Assembly (NCBI GenBank): GCA_963812085.1
Contig: CAWETL010000006.1
Span: forward strand, 1-64,000
Source: SPDF01 sp963812085
GTDB lineage: Bacteria > Gemmatimonadota > Gemmatimonadetes > Gemmatimonadales > GWC2-71-9
Direction of reading: 5' to 3'
Length of the DNA stretch: 64,000 nt
Position numbers and translations under genes: made by a program. Shown piece after piece: positions 48,417 through 56,977 of this stretch. Position 1 is the first letter of the stretch. Each line of letters begins with the position of its first letter. A model generated the notes under the pieces. The model was not told the origin of the DNA. It saw only the letters and a program-made list of their open reading frames with translations, and did no database searches.

Positions 48417-48448
48417 CAATACTTATGCTAATACCTAAGTATTGTCAA
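48417..48448 (-). promoter_or_regulatory. Inverted-repeat operator/promoter for ArsR-SRPBCC pair
   Basis: CAATACTTA (48417-48425) and TAAGTATTG (48436-48444) form a perfect 9-bp inverted repeat with a 10-bp spacer. On the minus strand TTGACA (48448-48443) is an ideal -35 box overlapping the repeat. The -10 box is less clear. The AT-rich island stands out sharply from the GC-rich surroundings. Confidence 0.68.
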
Positions 48449-48550
48449 CCGCACGCCCCGGGCCGGCTTGACCGCCCGCCGCGCCCGCGGCACTTTCCGC
48501 CTGACTCCCGTCCCGCCACTCCTCCGACCTCTCGTCCGAAAGCACCGACG

Positions 48551-49519
48551 GTGACGCCCACGACGCTCGACCCGGTCCGCCCCATCACCCTCGCCGAGAT
48601 CCGGGCGGCCCGCGAGCGCATCGCGGACACCATCGTGCGCACCCCCCTGGTCCGGCTCGAACTTGGCCCCGGCTACCCCGACATCCGGCTCAAGCTCGAG
48701 AACCTGCAGCCGATCAACGCCTACAAGCTGCGGGGCGCCGCCAACGCCGTGGCCATGCTGCCCGAATCCGAGCGCCGGCGCGGCGTCTGGACCATCAGCG
48801 CCGGGAACGCGGGCCAGGGAGTGGCCTACGCCGCCCGGAAGGCGGGGGTGCCCTGCACCGTCGTCGTGATCGAGACGGCGCCGGCTTCCAAGCTCGAGCG
48901 CATGAAGGCGCTCGGCGCCACCCTCCTCCCGGTGCCCTATGACGTGGCGTGGACGGCGCTGGAGGAGCGCGCCTACCCTGGCGCCACGGGGACGTTCGTC
49001 CACCCGTTCGACGACCACAATTTCATCGCCGGGCACGGAACGATGGGGCTGGAGATCCTCGAGGACGCCCCGGACACGGTCGCCGTGATCGCCGGCATCG
49101 GCGGCGGCGGGCTCGCCGTGGGGGTCGGGAGCGCCGTCAAGGCGCTCAAGCCGGAGATCAAGGTCTGGGGTGCGGAACCGGAGACGGGCGCGCCCGCGGC
49201 GCTCTCGGCGGCGCGGGGTTCGCCGCAGGTGTTCGCGGACTGGGAGGCCTCGTTCGTGGACGGCGCCGGCGGCAAGAGCATGTTCCCGCGGATGTGGCAG
49301 CGCCTGGTCCCGGTGATGGACGGGTACATCGTGGTGAGCCTGGACGAGACGAAACGCGCGATGCGACTCATGGCGGAGAAGGCGCGCGTCATTGCGGAAG
49401 GCGCCGGTGCCCTCCCGCTCGCGGCCGCCCTCACCGGGAAGGCGGGCCCGGGACCGATCGTGGCCATCGTTTCCGGCGGAAACATCGACCTGAAGAAGTT
49501 CGCCGAGCTGATCGGTTGA
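48551..49519 (+). CDS. PLP-dependent threonine dehydratase-family lyase
   Basis: 322 residues from GTG 48551. The PLP lysine is Lys59 in NLQPINAYKLRGAANAVAML, and the phosphate-binding glycine loop is VIAGIGGGGLAVGVG (about 179-193). SAGNAGQGVAYAARKAGVPC is also diagnostic for fold-type II enzymes. It lacks a C-terminal regulatory ACT domain, so it resembles catabolic threonine/serine dehydratases or serine racemases. Usual motif SFKxRGA is here NAYKLRGA. Confidence 0.9.
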   Translation: MTPTTLDPVRPITLAEIRAARERIADTIVRTPLVRLELGPGYPDIRLKLENLQPINAYKLRGAANAVAMLPESERRRGVWTISAGNAGQGVAYAARKAGVPCTVVVIETAPASKLERMKALGATLLPVPYDVAWTALEERAYPGATGTFVHPFDDHNFIAGHGTMGLEILEDAPDTVAVIAGIGGGGLAVGVGSAVKALKPEIKVWGAEPETGAPAALSAARGSPQVFADWEASFVDGAGGKSMFPRMWQRLVPVMDGYIVVSLDETKRAMRLMAEKARVIAEGAGALPLAAALTGKAGPGPIVAIVSGGNIDLKKFAELIG

Positions 49520-49583
49520 GATTATCCTTTCTGACTCCGCGGCCCTGCGCCGCCCGAACCTGCCCCACAGCCTGCGAGTGATC

Positions 49584-52010
49584 ATGCGGCGATTCTCCCT
49601 CGGCCTCCCTGCTCTGCTGCCCCTTTGCCTGGCCTTCCTCGCGCCGTCCCGCGCGGCCGCCCAGTCCATCGGCGCCTACAATCCGCCGGTCACCTGGCCG
49701 GAGCGCCCGCGCCGGTTCGACCTGATCCACCAGCGGATCGCCATCGCCGTGGACTGGTCGCACCTGGCCATCGCGGGGCAGGTCCAGACCACCGTCGTGG
49801 CCACGACCGCGACCGACACGGTGCGCCTCGACGCCGACCACCTGACCATCACCTCCGCGACCGACGCGAAGGGGAAGAAGCTCAGGTACTCGGCGGACAC
49901 GACCCACGTCACCGTCCGGATGCCGAAGCGCCTGGCCGTCGGCGACACCGCGGTGTTCACCGTCGCCTACACCGGTGTCCCCGAGCGCGGACTCTACTTC
50001 GTGCCGAGGAGCCACGTGGTCTGGACCCAGGGCGAGGCGATCGAGACCCGGAGCTGGGTGCCGACCTACGACTTCCCGAACGACAAGACCACCTGGGAAT
50101 TCCTGGTGACGGCGGACTCCGGCATGTCGGTCCTTTCCAACGGCTCGCTGGCCGGCGTGACCCCCGCGCCGGGCGGCAAGGGCAGCGTGTGGCATTGGGT
50201 GCAGGAGAAGCCGGCCTCGACCTACCTCTACTCCGTCGTGATCGGGCCGTTCACCGTCCTGCACGACCAGTGGCGGGGCCGGCCGGTGGACTACTGGGTG
50301 GCGCGCGACACGGTGGCCGCGGGCTGGCGCGCCTTCGGCGAGACCCCCTCGATGATCGAGCTCTACTCCGAGGTGCTCGGGGTCAACTATCCCTGGCCCA
50401 AGTACAGCCAGGCGATCATTCCCGACTTCACCTACGGCGGCATGGAGAACGTCTCGGCCACGACGCAGACCGACCTGGTCCTGCACGGCGCCGAGGGCGA
50501 GCCCGAGGACAACGGGCGCGGACTCGACGCCCACGAACTGGCGCACCAGTGGTTCGGCGACCTGACGACCACCGCCACCTGGTCGCACGCCTGGCTCAAC
50601 GAGGGGCTGACCACCTACATGGAATCGGTCCAGAACGAGAAGAGCCGCGGGTGGGCCGCGGGCCAACGCTCCTGGTTCGGCCAGCAGCAGGAGGCCATGG
50701 CGGCCGACCTGAACCAGGTCCGCCCGCTGGTCTGGGGCGACACCGCCGCCGACCCGATCCAGCTCTTCTTCAGCGGCCACATCTACCCGAAGGGCGCGCA
50801 GGTGGCCCATCAGCTCCGCCGCCTGCTCGGCGACTCGCTGTTCTGGGCGGGGATGCAGCGCTTCCTGACCGACAACGCCTACAAGCCGGTGCGGACCGAG
50901 GACTTCGCGATCGCCTTCGAGAAGACTGCCAACCGGGACCTCGACTGGTTCTTCGACCAGTGGTGCTACGGCATCGGGTACCCGAAAGTGAAGGTGACCC
51001 GCCACTGGGATCCCGCCTCGAAGCAGCTCCACGTCACCGTCGCCGAGACGCAGGTGATCGACTCGACCCATCCGCTCTTCCGCTTCCCGGTCACGATCCG
51101 CATCATCACTGCCGACTCGGTGGTGCGACGGGAGATCATGGTGACGAAACAGCAGGAGACGTTCGCGCTGTCCCTCCCGCAGGAGCCGCTCTCCTTCCGC
51201 TTCGACGAGGGCGCCTGGCTCCTCGGCACCGTCACGACCGACCAGACGCCGGCCGAGCTCGGCGCGATGGCGATGCACGACCAGGAATTCGGCGCACGGA
51301 ACTGGGCGCTCCGGGCCCTCGCCGGCAGCACCGCACCCGCGGCCGACAGCGCCCGCCGACTCATTCTCCTCAACGAGCGCGAGCCCCAGCTTCGCGAGCT
51401 GGCGCTCAAGCAGCTGGCCCAGCGCCACGACACGTCGGACATCCCGCTGATCCGCTCCGCGCTCCGCGATCCGGCCAGCAACGTGCGGGGCGGCGCCATC
51501 GAGGCGTGGGCGTCCTTCGACTCGGTGGGGGCCCGGGCGACGGCGCATGACATGCTCCTCACCGATCCCAACTCAGCAGTGCGGGAGCGGGCGGTGGCGG
51601 TCCTCGATCCTTCCGACCCGGAGACCCTCGACCTTCTGATCGCCCGGACGATGCCTGGCTGGCCGCTGGGGCTCCGTCAGTCGGCGGCGTACCGGATCCG
51701 GAACCAGCCCGATCCGCGTGTCATCGAGGCGCTGATCGCGCTCACGGCTCCGTCCGAGCCGAGGAATCTTCGGCAGGCGGGGCTCCGCTACCTGGCCGGC
51801 CGGAGCGACAAGGCGCCGGCCATCGCGACCGCGACGACATACCTCACCGACCCCGATCCGCTCTTCTCGGTGAGCGCGGTCCAGACGCTGGCCCGGGTCG
51901 GTGGGCCCGCCGGCAAGGCCACGCTCCAGCAGCGGCTCCCGAACGAGAAGCGAGTGACCGTGGCCGACGCGATCCGGCAGGCGCTCGCTCCCGGAGCCGC
52001 CCCGCGGTGA
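49584..52010 (+). CDS. Exported M1-family aminopeptidase with C-terminal HEAT-like repeats
   Basis: 808 residues. Signal peptide LPALLPLCLAFLAPSRAAAQ (about 8-27). GGMEN at about residue 285 is the exopeptidase motif, and His317-Glu318-His321 with Glu340 (HELAHQWFG, WLNEGLTTY) binds zinc. From about residue 570 the sequence changes to short helical repeats (LRALAGSTAP, LRELALKQLAQRH, VRGGAIEAWAS) of HEAT type. Start ATG 49584 (GTG 49578 is possible). It likely works in the periplasm. It is not closely similar to the M1 enzyme at 44642. Confidence 0.93.
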   Translation: MRRFSLGLPALLPLCLAFLAPSRAAAQSIGAYNPPVTWPERPRRFDLIHQRIAIAVDWSHLAIAGQVQTTVVATTATDTVRLDADHLTITSATDAKGKKLRYSADTTHVTVRMPKRLAVGDTAVFTVAYTGVPERGLYFVPRSHVVWTQGEAIETRSWVPTYDFPNDKTTWEFLVTADSGMSVLSNGSLAGVTPAPGGKGSVWHWVQEKPASTYLYSVVIGPFTVLHDQWRGRPVDYWVARDTVAAGWRAFGETPSMIELYSEVLGVNYPWPKYSQAIIPDFTYGGMENVSATTQTDLVLHGAEGEPEDNGRGLDAHELAHQWFGDLTTTATWSHAWLNEGLTTYMESVQNEKSRGWAAGQRSWFGQQQEAMAADLNQVRPLVWGDTAADPIQLFFSGHIYPKGAQVAHQLRRLLGDSLFWAGMQRFLTDNAYKPVRTEDFAIAFEKTANRDLDWFFDQWCYGIGYPKVKVTRHWDPASKQLHVTVAETQVIDSTHPLFRFPVTIRIITADSVVRREIMVTKQQETFALSLPQEPLSFRFDEGAWLLGTVTTDQTPAELGAMAMHDQEFGARNWALRALAGSTAPAADSARRLILLNEREPQLRELALKQLAQRHDTSDIPLIRSALRDPASNVRGGAIEAWASFDSVGARATAHDMLLTDPNSAVRERAVAVLDPSDPETLDLLIARTMPGWPLGLRQSAAYRIRNQPDPRVIEALIALTAPSEPRNLRQAGLRYLAGRSDKAPAIATATTYLTDPDPLFSVSAVQTLARVGGPAGKATLQQRLPNEKRVTVADAIRQALAPGAAPR

Positions 52011-52051
52011 CCCTCTAGCGCAACCTGAAATCGGGCCATTACTTCCCTGTC

Positions 52052-52103
52052 GGTGCCGGCCCCCCTGGGGCCGGCGCCGACATGCGTTCCGCCGGGACGC
52101 ATG
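52052..52103. terminator. Two hairpins between peptidase and aquaporin genes
   Basis: A 12-bp GC-rich stem (GGTGCCGGCCCC at 52052-52063 with 52067-52078, one G-T pair, three-base loop) is followed by a second dyad, CATGCGT (52081-52087) with ACGCATG (52097-52103). No T-run follows, so termination is uncertain; the second hairpin is close to the aqpZ start region and could affect its translation. Confidence 0.4.
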
Positions 52104-52129
52104 CCAACCCCGGTTTGACGGAGGGAAGC

Positions 52130-52819
<690 letters not shown>

Positions 52820-52939
52820 TCGACTGGAGTATCTGCATAGGGGAACACGCGTGCGGCGTCGGGGGTGGGCCACGAACCCACCGGCCGACGCCGCCGCTCG
52901 GGCACCCGCAGGCCGACAGGCTGGCGCCGGTCGACTTCC

Positions 52940-53707
52940 TCAGGTCACGTATTTGATCACGTAGAAGATGACGCCCTGCGGCGAAGTGAGTCCGCAGAAG
53001 CGACCCACTCCGGGGATGTCCTGCACCGGCACGCAGCGCGTGGCGCCAAGCGCGTCGGCCTCGCGGGCGGTCCGGTCCACGTCGGCCACGGTGAAGTAGA
53101 CCGCCCAGTGCGGCGGGATGGGTCCCATCTCCGGCGTGATCGCCATCATCCCCGCCACGAACTCGTCGCCGAGCCTGAAAGAGGTGTACGCGAACCCCTC
53201 CATCGGCATCACCTCCGCCGTCCACCCGAAGAGCGCGGTGTAGAACGCAGTGGCCCGGCCCACGTCGGTCGTCATCGTCTCGTGCCAGCTCGGCGACCCG
53301 TGCAGCGAGCTGTCGGCCTCGTTCCCGTGGCTTTTCTTCGGTTCCCAGATGTCGAACTGCGCGCCGTTGGGATCGAAGCATTCCGCCATGCGGCCCTGCT
53401 CCATGATGTCGAAGGCCGGTTTGGCCTTTCCGCCGAGCGAGATGACCTTCTTCACCGTGGCGTCGGCGCTCTCGACCTTCACCATGACGCCAATGCCCGG
53501 CGGAGTCCCCGGCGGGGTGTTGGGGGCGGCAAGATCCCACATCCCGCCGATGTCGCGTCCACCGACCTGGACGCGATGCCCCAGGCCGGGAATTTCCAGG
53601 TAGGTCCAGCCGAGCAGCTTGCCGAAGAAGGCCTGCGCCTCCGCCGGCCGGGGCGTGAGGATATTGATCCAGCAGAACTCGCCCGCGCTGCGCTTGCCTG
53701 TCCGCAT
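52940..53707 (-). CDS. Two-domain VOC (glyoxalase-like) protein
   Basis: 255 residues. Two glyoxalase-fold domains in tandem: FCWINILTPRPAEAQAFFGK (about 11-30) and HETMTTDVGRATAFYTALFG (about 141-160), each closed by a glycine and proline region (CFDPNGAQFDIWEPKKS and TSPQGVIFYVIKYV). It resembles the mycobacterial CFP-32 type of hydroxylase-like proteins. The substrate is unknown. Confidence 0.88.
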   Translation of the reverse strand: MRTGKRSAGEFCWINILTPRPAEAQAFFGKLLGWTYLEIPGLGHRVQVGGRDIGGMWDLAAPNTPPGTPPGIGVMVKVESADATVKKVISLGGKAKPAFDIMEQGRMAECFDPNGAQFDIWEPKKSHGNEADSSLHGSPSWHETMTTDVGRATAFYTALFGWTAEVMPMEGFAYTSFRLGDEFVAGMMAITPEMGPIPPHWAVYFTVADVDRTAREADALGATRCVPVQDIPGVGRFCGLTSPQGVIFYVIKYVT

Positions 53708-54032
53708 CGCCGCTCCTCCTCAGGTGATGGTGGGCCGCCGGTCAGCGCCTGGCGGGTTTCTTCCCTACGGCGCGCGGCTGCCTGAGCTTCATTCGACATT
53801 CCGGTTGCTGCCGCGCTGCTCGAGCCAGGCGAATGCCTGGCGGACCCGGGCGTTCGTCGAGGTCATGGCCGGGTGCCTGCGGGCCGGTTGGGCCCGCCCA
53901 GGCGCGAGGCAGAGAAGAACGCCTGCATGGGCCGTATATATAGATGTCCGCGCGGGACGCGTGACAGCCCTCCCTTGATTCCCCCGTGATACCTTCCGGC
54001 ATGCAACCGTTCCCGCCACCGGACGGGTCCTG
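53708..54032. other. Intergenic stretch with a possible AlkD fragment
   Basis: A 25-codon minus-strand frame (53789-53866) reads TNARVRQAFAWLEQRGSNRN, like the beginning of a DNA alkylation repair (AlkD) protein, then stops. A TATATATA stretch lies at 53935-53942. No other gene is supported in this region. Confidence 0.35.
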
Positions 54033-54728
54033 ATGAAGGTCCTCCTGTTCGGCGCCACCGGCATGGTCGGCACCGGCGCCCTGCTGGAGTGCCTGACCGA
54101 CCGGCGCGTGGAGTCGGTCCTCGTGGTGGGGCGCACGCCGACGGGCCGCTCGCACCCGAAGCTCCGGGAGGTGCTCCATGCCGACTTCTTCCACTACGAC
54201 GCCTTGCGCGCCGAGTTCGCCTCAACAGACGCCTGCTTCTTCTGCCTCGGCGTATCCGCCGCCGGGATGTCCGAGGCCGACTATACCCGGCAGACGTACG
54301 ACCTGACCCTCGCCGCGGCACGAACGATGGCGGCCGCCAATCCCCGGATGACCTTCTGCTATGTCTCGGGACTCGGAACCGACAGCACGGAGAAGGGCCG
54401 GGCGATGTGGGCGCGCGTGAAGGGCCGGACCGAGAACGCGCTCCTGGCCCTCCCGTTCAAGGCGGCGTTCATGTTCCGGCCGGGCTTCATCCAGCCGATG
54501 AACGGAATCCGCTCCAAGACCGCGTGGTACCAGGCCTTCTACACCCTCACCGCCCCGCTCTATCCGGTCCTCCACCGGCTCTTCCCGCAGTATTCCACGA
54601 CCACCACCCACCTCGGCCGGGCGCTGATCGAGGTCGCCGCGAACGGCTACCAGGCGCGGATCCTCGGATCCGGAGACATCGAGGTGCTGGCCGGCCGGCA
54701 CCCCCAGCCGATCACCGCTCCCACCTGA
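54033..54728 (+). CDS. Atypical SDR-family NAD(P)-binding protein
   Basis: 231 residues. KVLLFGATGMVGTGALLECL (about 2-21) is the Rossmann nucleotide-binding motif. ACFFCLGVSAAGMSEADYTR, then MTFCYVSGLGTDSTEKGRAM (about 108-127) and FMFRPGFIQPMNG follow the pattern of HTATIP2/oxidoreductase-like atypical short-chain dehydrogenases. A Tyr-x-x-x-Lys pair is not evident, so it may bind cofactor without classical reductase chemistry. Confidence 0.85.
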   Translation: MKVLLFGATGMVGTGALLECLTDRRVESVLVVGRTPTGRSHPKLREVLHADFFHYDALRAEFASTDACFFCLGVSAAGMSEADYTRQTYDLTLAAARTMAAANPRMTFCYVSGLGTDSTEKGRAMWARVKGRTENALLALPFKAAFMFRPGFIQPMNGIRSKTAWYQAFYTLTAPLYPVLHRLFPQYSTTTTHLGRALIEVAANGYQARILGSGDIEVLAGRHPQPITAPT

Positions 54729-54946
54729 GCCGGTTTTGCGCTCCGTTCGGAGCGCCAGCACGGGTCCTCCCCCCTTCGATCTAGCTCGTATTTGGTCCCC
54801 ACGGGCGATACCCCCCGCCCGTCGCACGCCCGATCTTTCCACTCGATCCACCAAGTGGACCATGGCGCGGGCTCGACGCTGAGAACCCGGGCCTCGGTTC
54901 CATGAGGAGAGCCCCGTTTCCACCGGTCCCGGGAGAAACCAGCATC

Positions 54947-56062
54947 ATGAGCTTCTACAAGCGGATGATCGAGTTCCTGACCCAGGGTTCCCAGCGACCC
55001 ATGCGCAGGCTGGTGGCGTATTACGTCGTCCTGGCGGCCGTGGCCATCGGGCTCGCATACACCTTCCCCGTCGTCGACCGGATGTTCTCCGGCGAGCGGC
55101 TCGAGCAGCTGGCCGGCACGCCCCAGCTCCTGCAGGACGGCCTCGCCACGGGACTGCCTCCCGCAGCGGCGCTCGTCCTGACGCCGCGCTTCGAGCTCGC
55201 GCTCAGCACCATGCTCATCTGCATCGGCACGCTGGCGCTGATGCTGCCCGTGTCGTGGGTATACATGTCCACCAAGCGCACGCCCCGGCACGAGCAGTCC
55301 GTCGTGCAGGCGCTCATCATCCTGCCGATCATCGTGGCCGGCATCATCCTCATCGTCCGCAACAGCCTCGCGCTGGCCTTCAGCCTCGCCGGCGTCGTGT
55401 CGGTCCTGCGCTTCCGCACCACGCTCACCGACGTGCGGGACATCATGTTCATCTTTCTCGGCATCGCCGTGGGATTCGCCGCCGGGGTCCAGGTGCTCGT
55501 GGTGGCCGTGGTTCTCTCGGTCGTGTTCAACTTCGTCCTGCTGCTCACCTGGCACTACGACTACGGCCGCAGCGTGCTCGAGCCCTCCGCGGCCGCCCGG
55601 TGGGCCGAGCCGCTGAACAAGCTGGCCCTTCGCGGGAATGGCGGATCGGTGCCGGACCGCGACCTCGTGCTGGCCCTCACGCCGAAGAAGGCCGAATTCC
55701 TGACCGAGCGCTTCAAGCGCGTCGGCGCCTCGCTCGGATCCGACCCGAAGAAGCCGCGATACAACGCGATCCTCACGATCACCACCAACGCCCTTGGCAG
55801 TGCCCAGGAATTGGTGGAGCTCGCGCTCGACAACTCCGTCCGGCGGTGGAAGCTGGACCAGGTCATCACCAACGAGGGCAAGCCGTCCGAGTTGTACTAC
55901 CTGGCCAAGGTCCGGAAGGCCACCTCGCGGGACGACGTGCTGACGGCCATCCGCGCCGGGGCCGGGGAGACGATTCAGGGAGCCAACCTCGAAATCGGCG
56001 ACGCGGGTGCGCGCGCGCTCATCGAGAAGAAGCAGACGGCGAAGAACGGAGCCGGCGCGTGA
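54947..56062 (+). CDS. DUF4956 membrane protein
   Basis: 371 residues. An N-terminal polar segment, several helices (about 24-42, 80-105, 118-137, 163-185), and the family block SLALAFSLAGVVSVLRFRTT and LTDVRDIMFIFLGIAVGFAA. DUF4956 proteins often lie next to polyphosphate polymerase (VTC-type) and CotH genes, which suggests a role with phosphate polymers or cell surface; no VTC gene is next to this one. The next gene starts in a GTGA overlap (56059). Confidence 0.88.
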   Translation: MSFYKRMIEFLTQGSQRPMRRLVAYYVVLAAVAIGLAYTFPVVDRMFSGERLEQLAGTPQLLQDGLATGLPPAAALVLTPRFELALSTMLICIGTLALMLPVSWVYMSTKRTPRHEQSVVQALIILPIIVAGIILIVRNSLALAFSLAGVVSVLRFRTTLTDVRDIMFIFLGIAVGFAAGVQVLVVAVVLSVVFNFVLLLTWHYDYGRSVLEPSAAARWAEPLNKLALRGNGGSVPDRDLVLALTPKKAEFLTERFKRVGASLGSDPKKPRYNAILTITTNALGSAQELVELALDNSVRRWKLDQVITNEGKPSELYYLAKVRKATSRDDVLTAIRAGAGETIQGANLEIGDAGARALIEKKQTAKNGAGA

Positions 56063-56967
56063 GGCATTTCCCGGCCACCGCCGCGCTCTTCGCCGCCCTG
56101 CTCTCCGGAGCCGCCTGTCATCCCGGGCCCAGCGTGGCCGCCGCCTCGGCCGACAGCGCCGAGGTGACGCGGCGTGCGGCCCGCCTGGCGGGGGCCCTCG
56201 CGCAGCCGGATTCCGGCGCCGCGAGCGGGGCGGCGCTGGCCCGCTGGATCCTCCCCAAGGACCTCGCGGAGATCTCGGGGCTGGCCCTGACGACCGATGG
56301 AAGGCTTTTCACGCATAACGACGAACGCGGCCGGGTGTCCGAGATCGACTACCGTCGTGGAGTGGTGGTCAAGCAGTTCACGATCGGGAAGCAGGACGTC
56401 CACGCTGATTTCGAGGCCATCGCCGTCGTCCGCGACCGGTTCTACCTCCTCGCCAGCGACGGCGTGCTCTACGAATTCCGGGAGGGCGCCGAGGGCGAGC
56501 AGGTCGCGTATACCGTCCACGACACGCACCTGGGCCACGAGTGCGAGTTCGAGGGGCTGGCGTTCGATCCTGCCATCAACTCCCTCCTCCTGGCCTGCAA
56601 GCACGTCGGGGCGGCCAGCCTTCGGCAGATGCTCGTCATCTACCGCTGGCGGCTCGAGGCCGGCGACGGCCAGCAGATGTCGACGCTGACCGTGCCGCTG
56701 GTGCAGGTGATCGGCGCCAACAGCTGGAAGGGCCTGCATCCGTCGGACATCACCATCGATCCTGCCAGCGGCAATTACGTGCTCGTCGCCGCCGAGGAGC
56801 AGGCGCTGGTCGAAATCACCCCGGCGGGCGACGTCGTCTTCGCCCGTCCGCTGCCCGGATCGCTGGCGCACACCGAGGGCGTCGCAATCACGACAGACAG
56901 CATCCTCATCCTCAGTGATGAAGCCGGAAAGCGGCCGGCCGTCATCGCCCTCTACCGCTGGCGTTGA
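56059..56967 (+). CDS. SdiA-regulated-like beta-propeller lipoprotein
   Basis: 302 residues from GTG 56059, overlapping the DUF4956 stop. The leader AALFAALLSGAACHPG has a lipobox Cys. The repeated blocks DLAEISGLALTTDGRLFTHN, ADFEAIAVVRDRFYLLASDG, HECEFEGLAFDPAINSLLLA and HPSDITIDPASGNYVLVAAE are the YjiK/SdiA-regulated propeller pattern. Probably periplasmic. Translation coupled to the membrane protein suggests they work together. Confidence 0.85.
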   Translation: MRHFPATAALFAALLSGAACHPGPSVAAASADSAEVTRRAARLAGALAQPDSGAASGAALARWILPKDLAEISGLALTTDGRLFTHNDERGRVSEIDYRRGVVVKQFTIGKQDVHADFEAIAVVRDRFYLLASDGVLYEFREGAEGEQVAYTVHDTHLGHECEFEGLAFDPAINSLLLACKHVGAASLRQMLVIYRWRLEAGDGQQMSTLTVPLVQVIGANSWKGLHPSDITIDPASGNYVLVAAEEQALVEITPAGDVVFARPLPGSLAHTEGVAITTDSILILSDEAGKRPAVIALYRWR

Positions 56968-56977
56968 GGCGGGCCCC

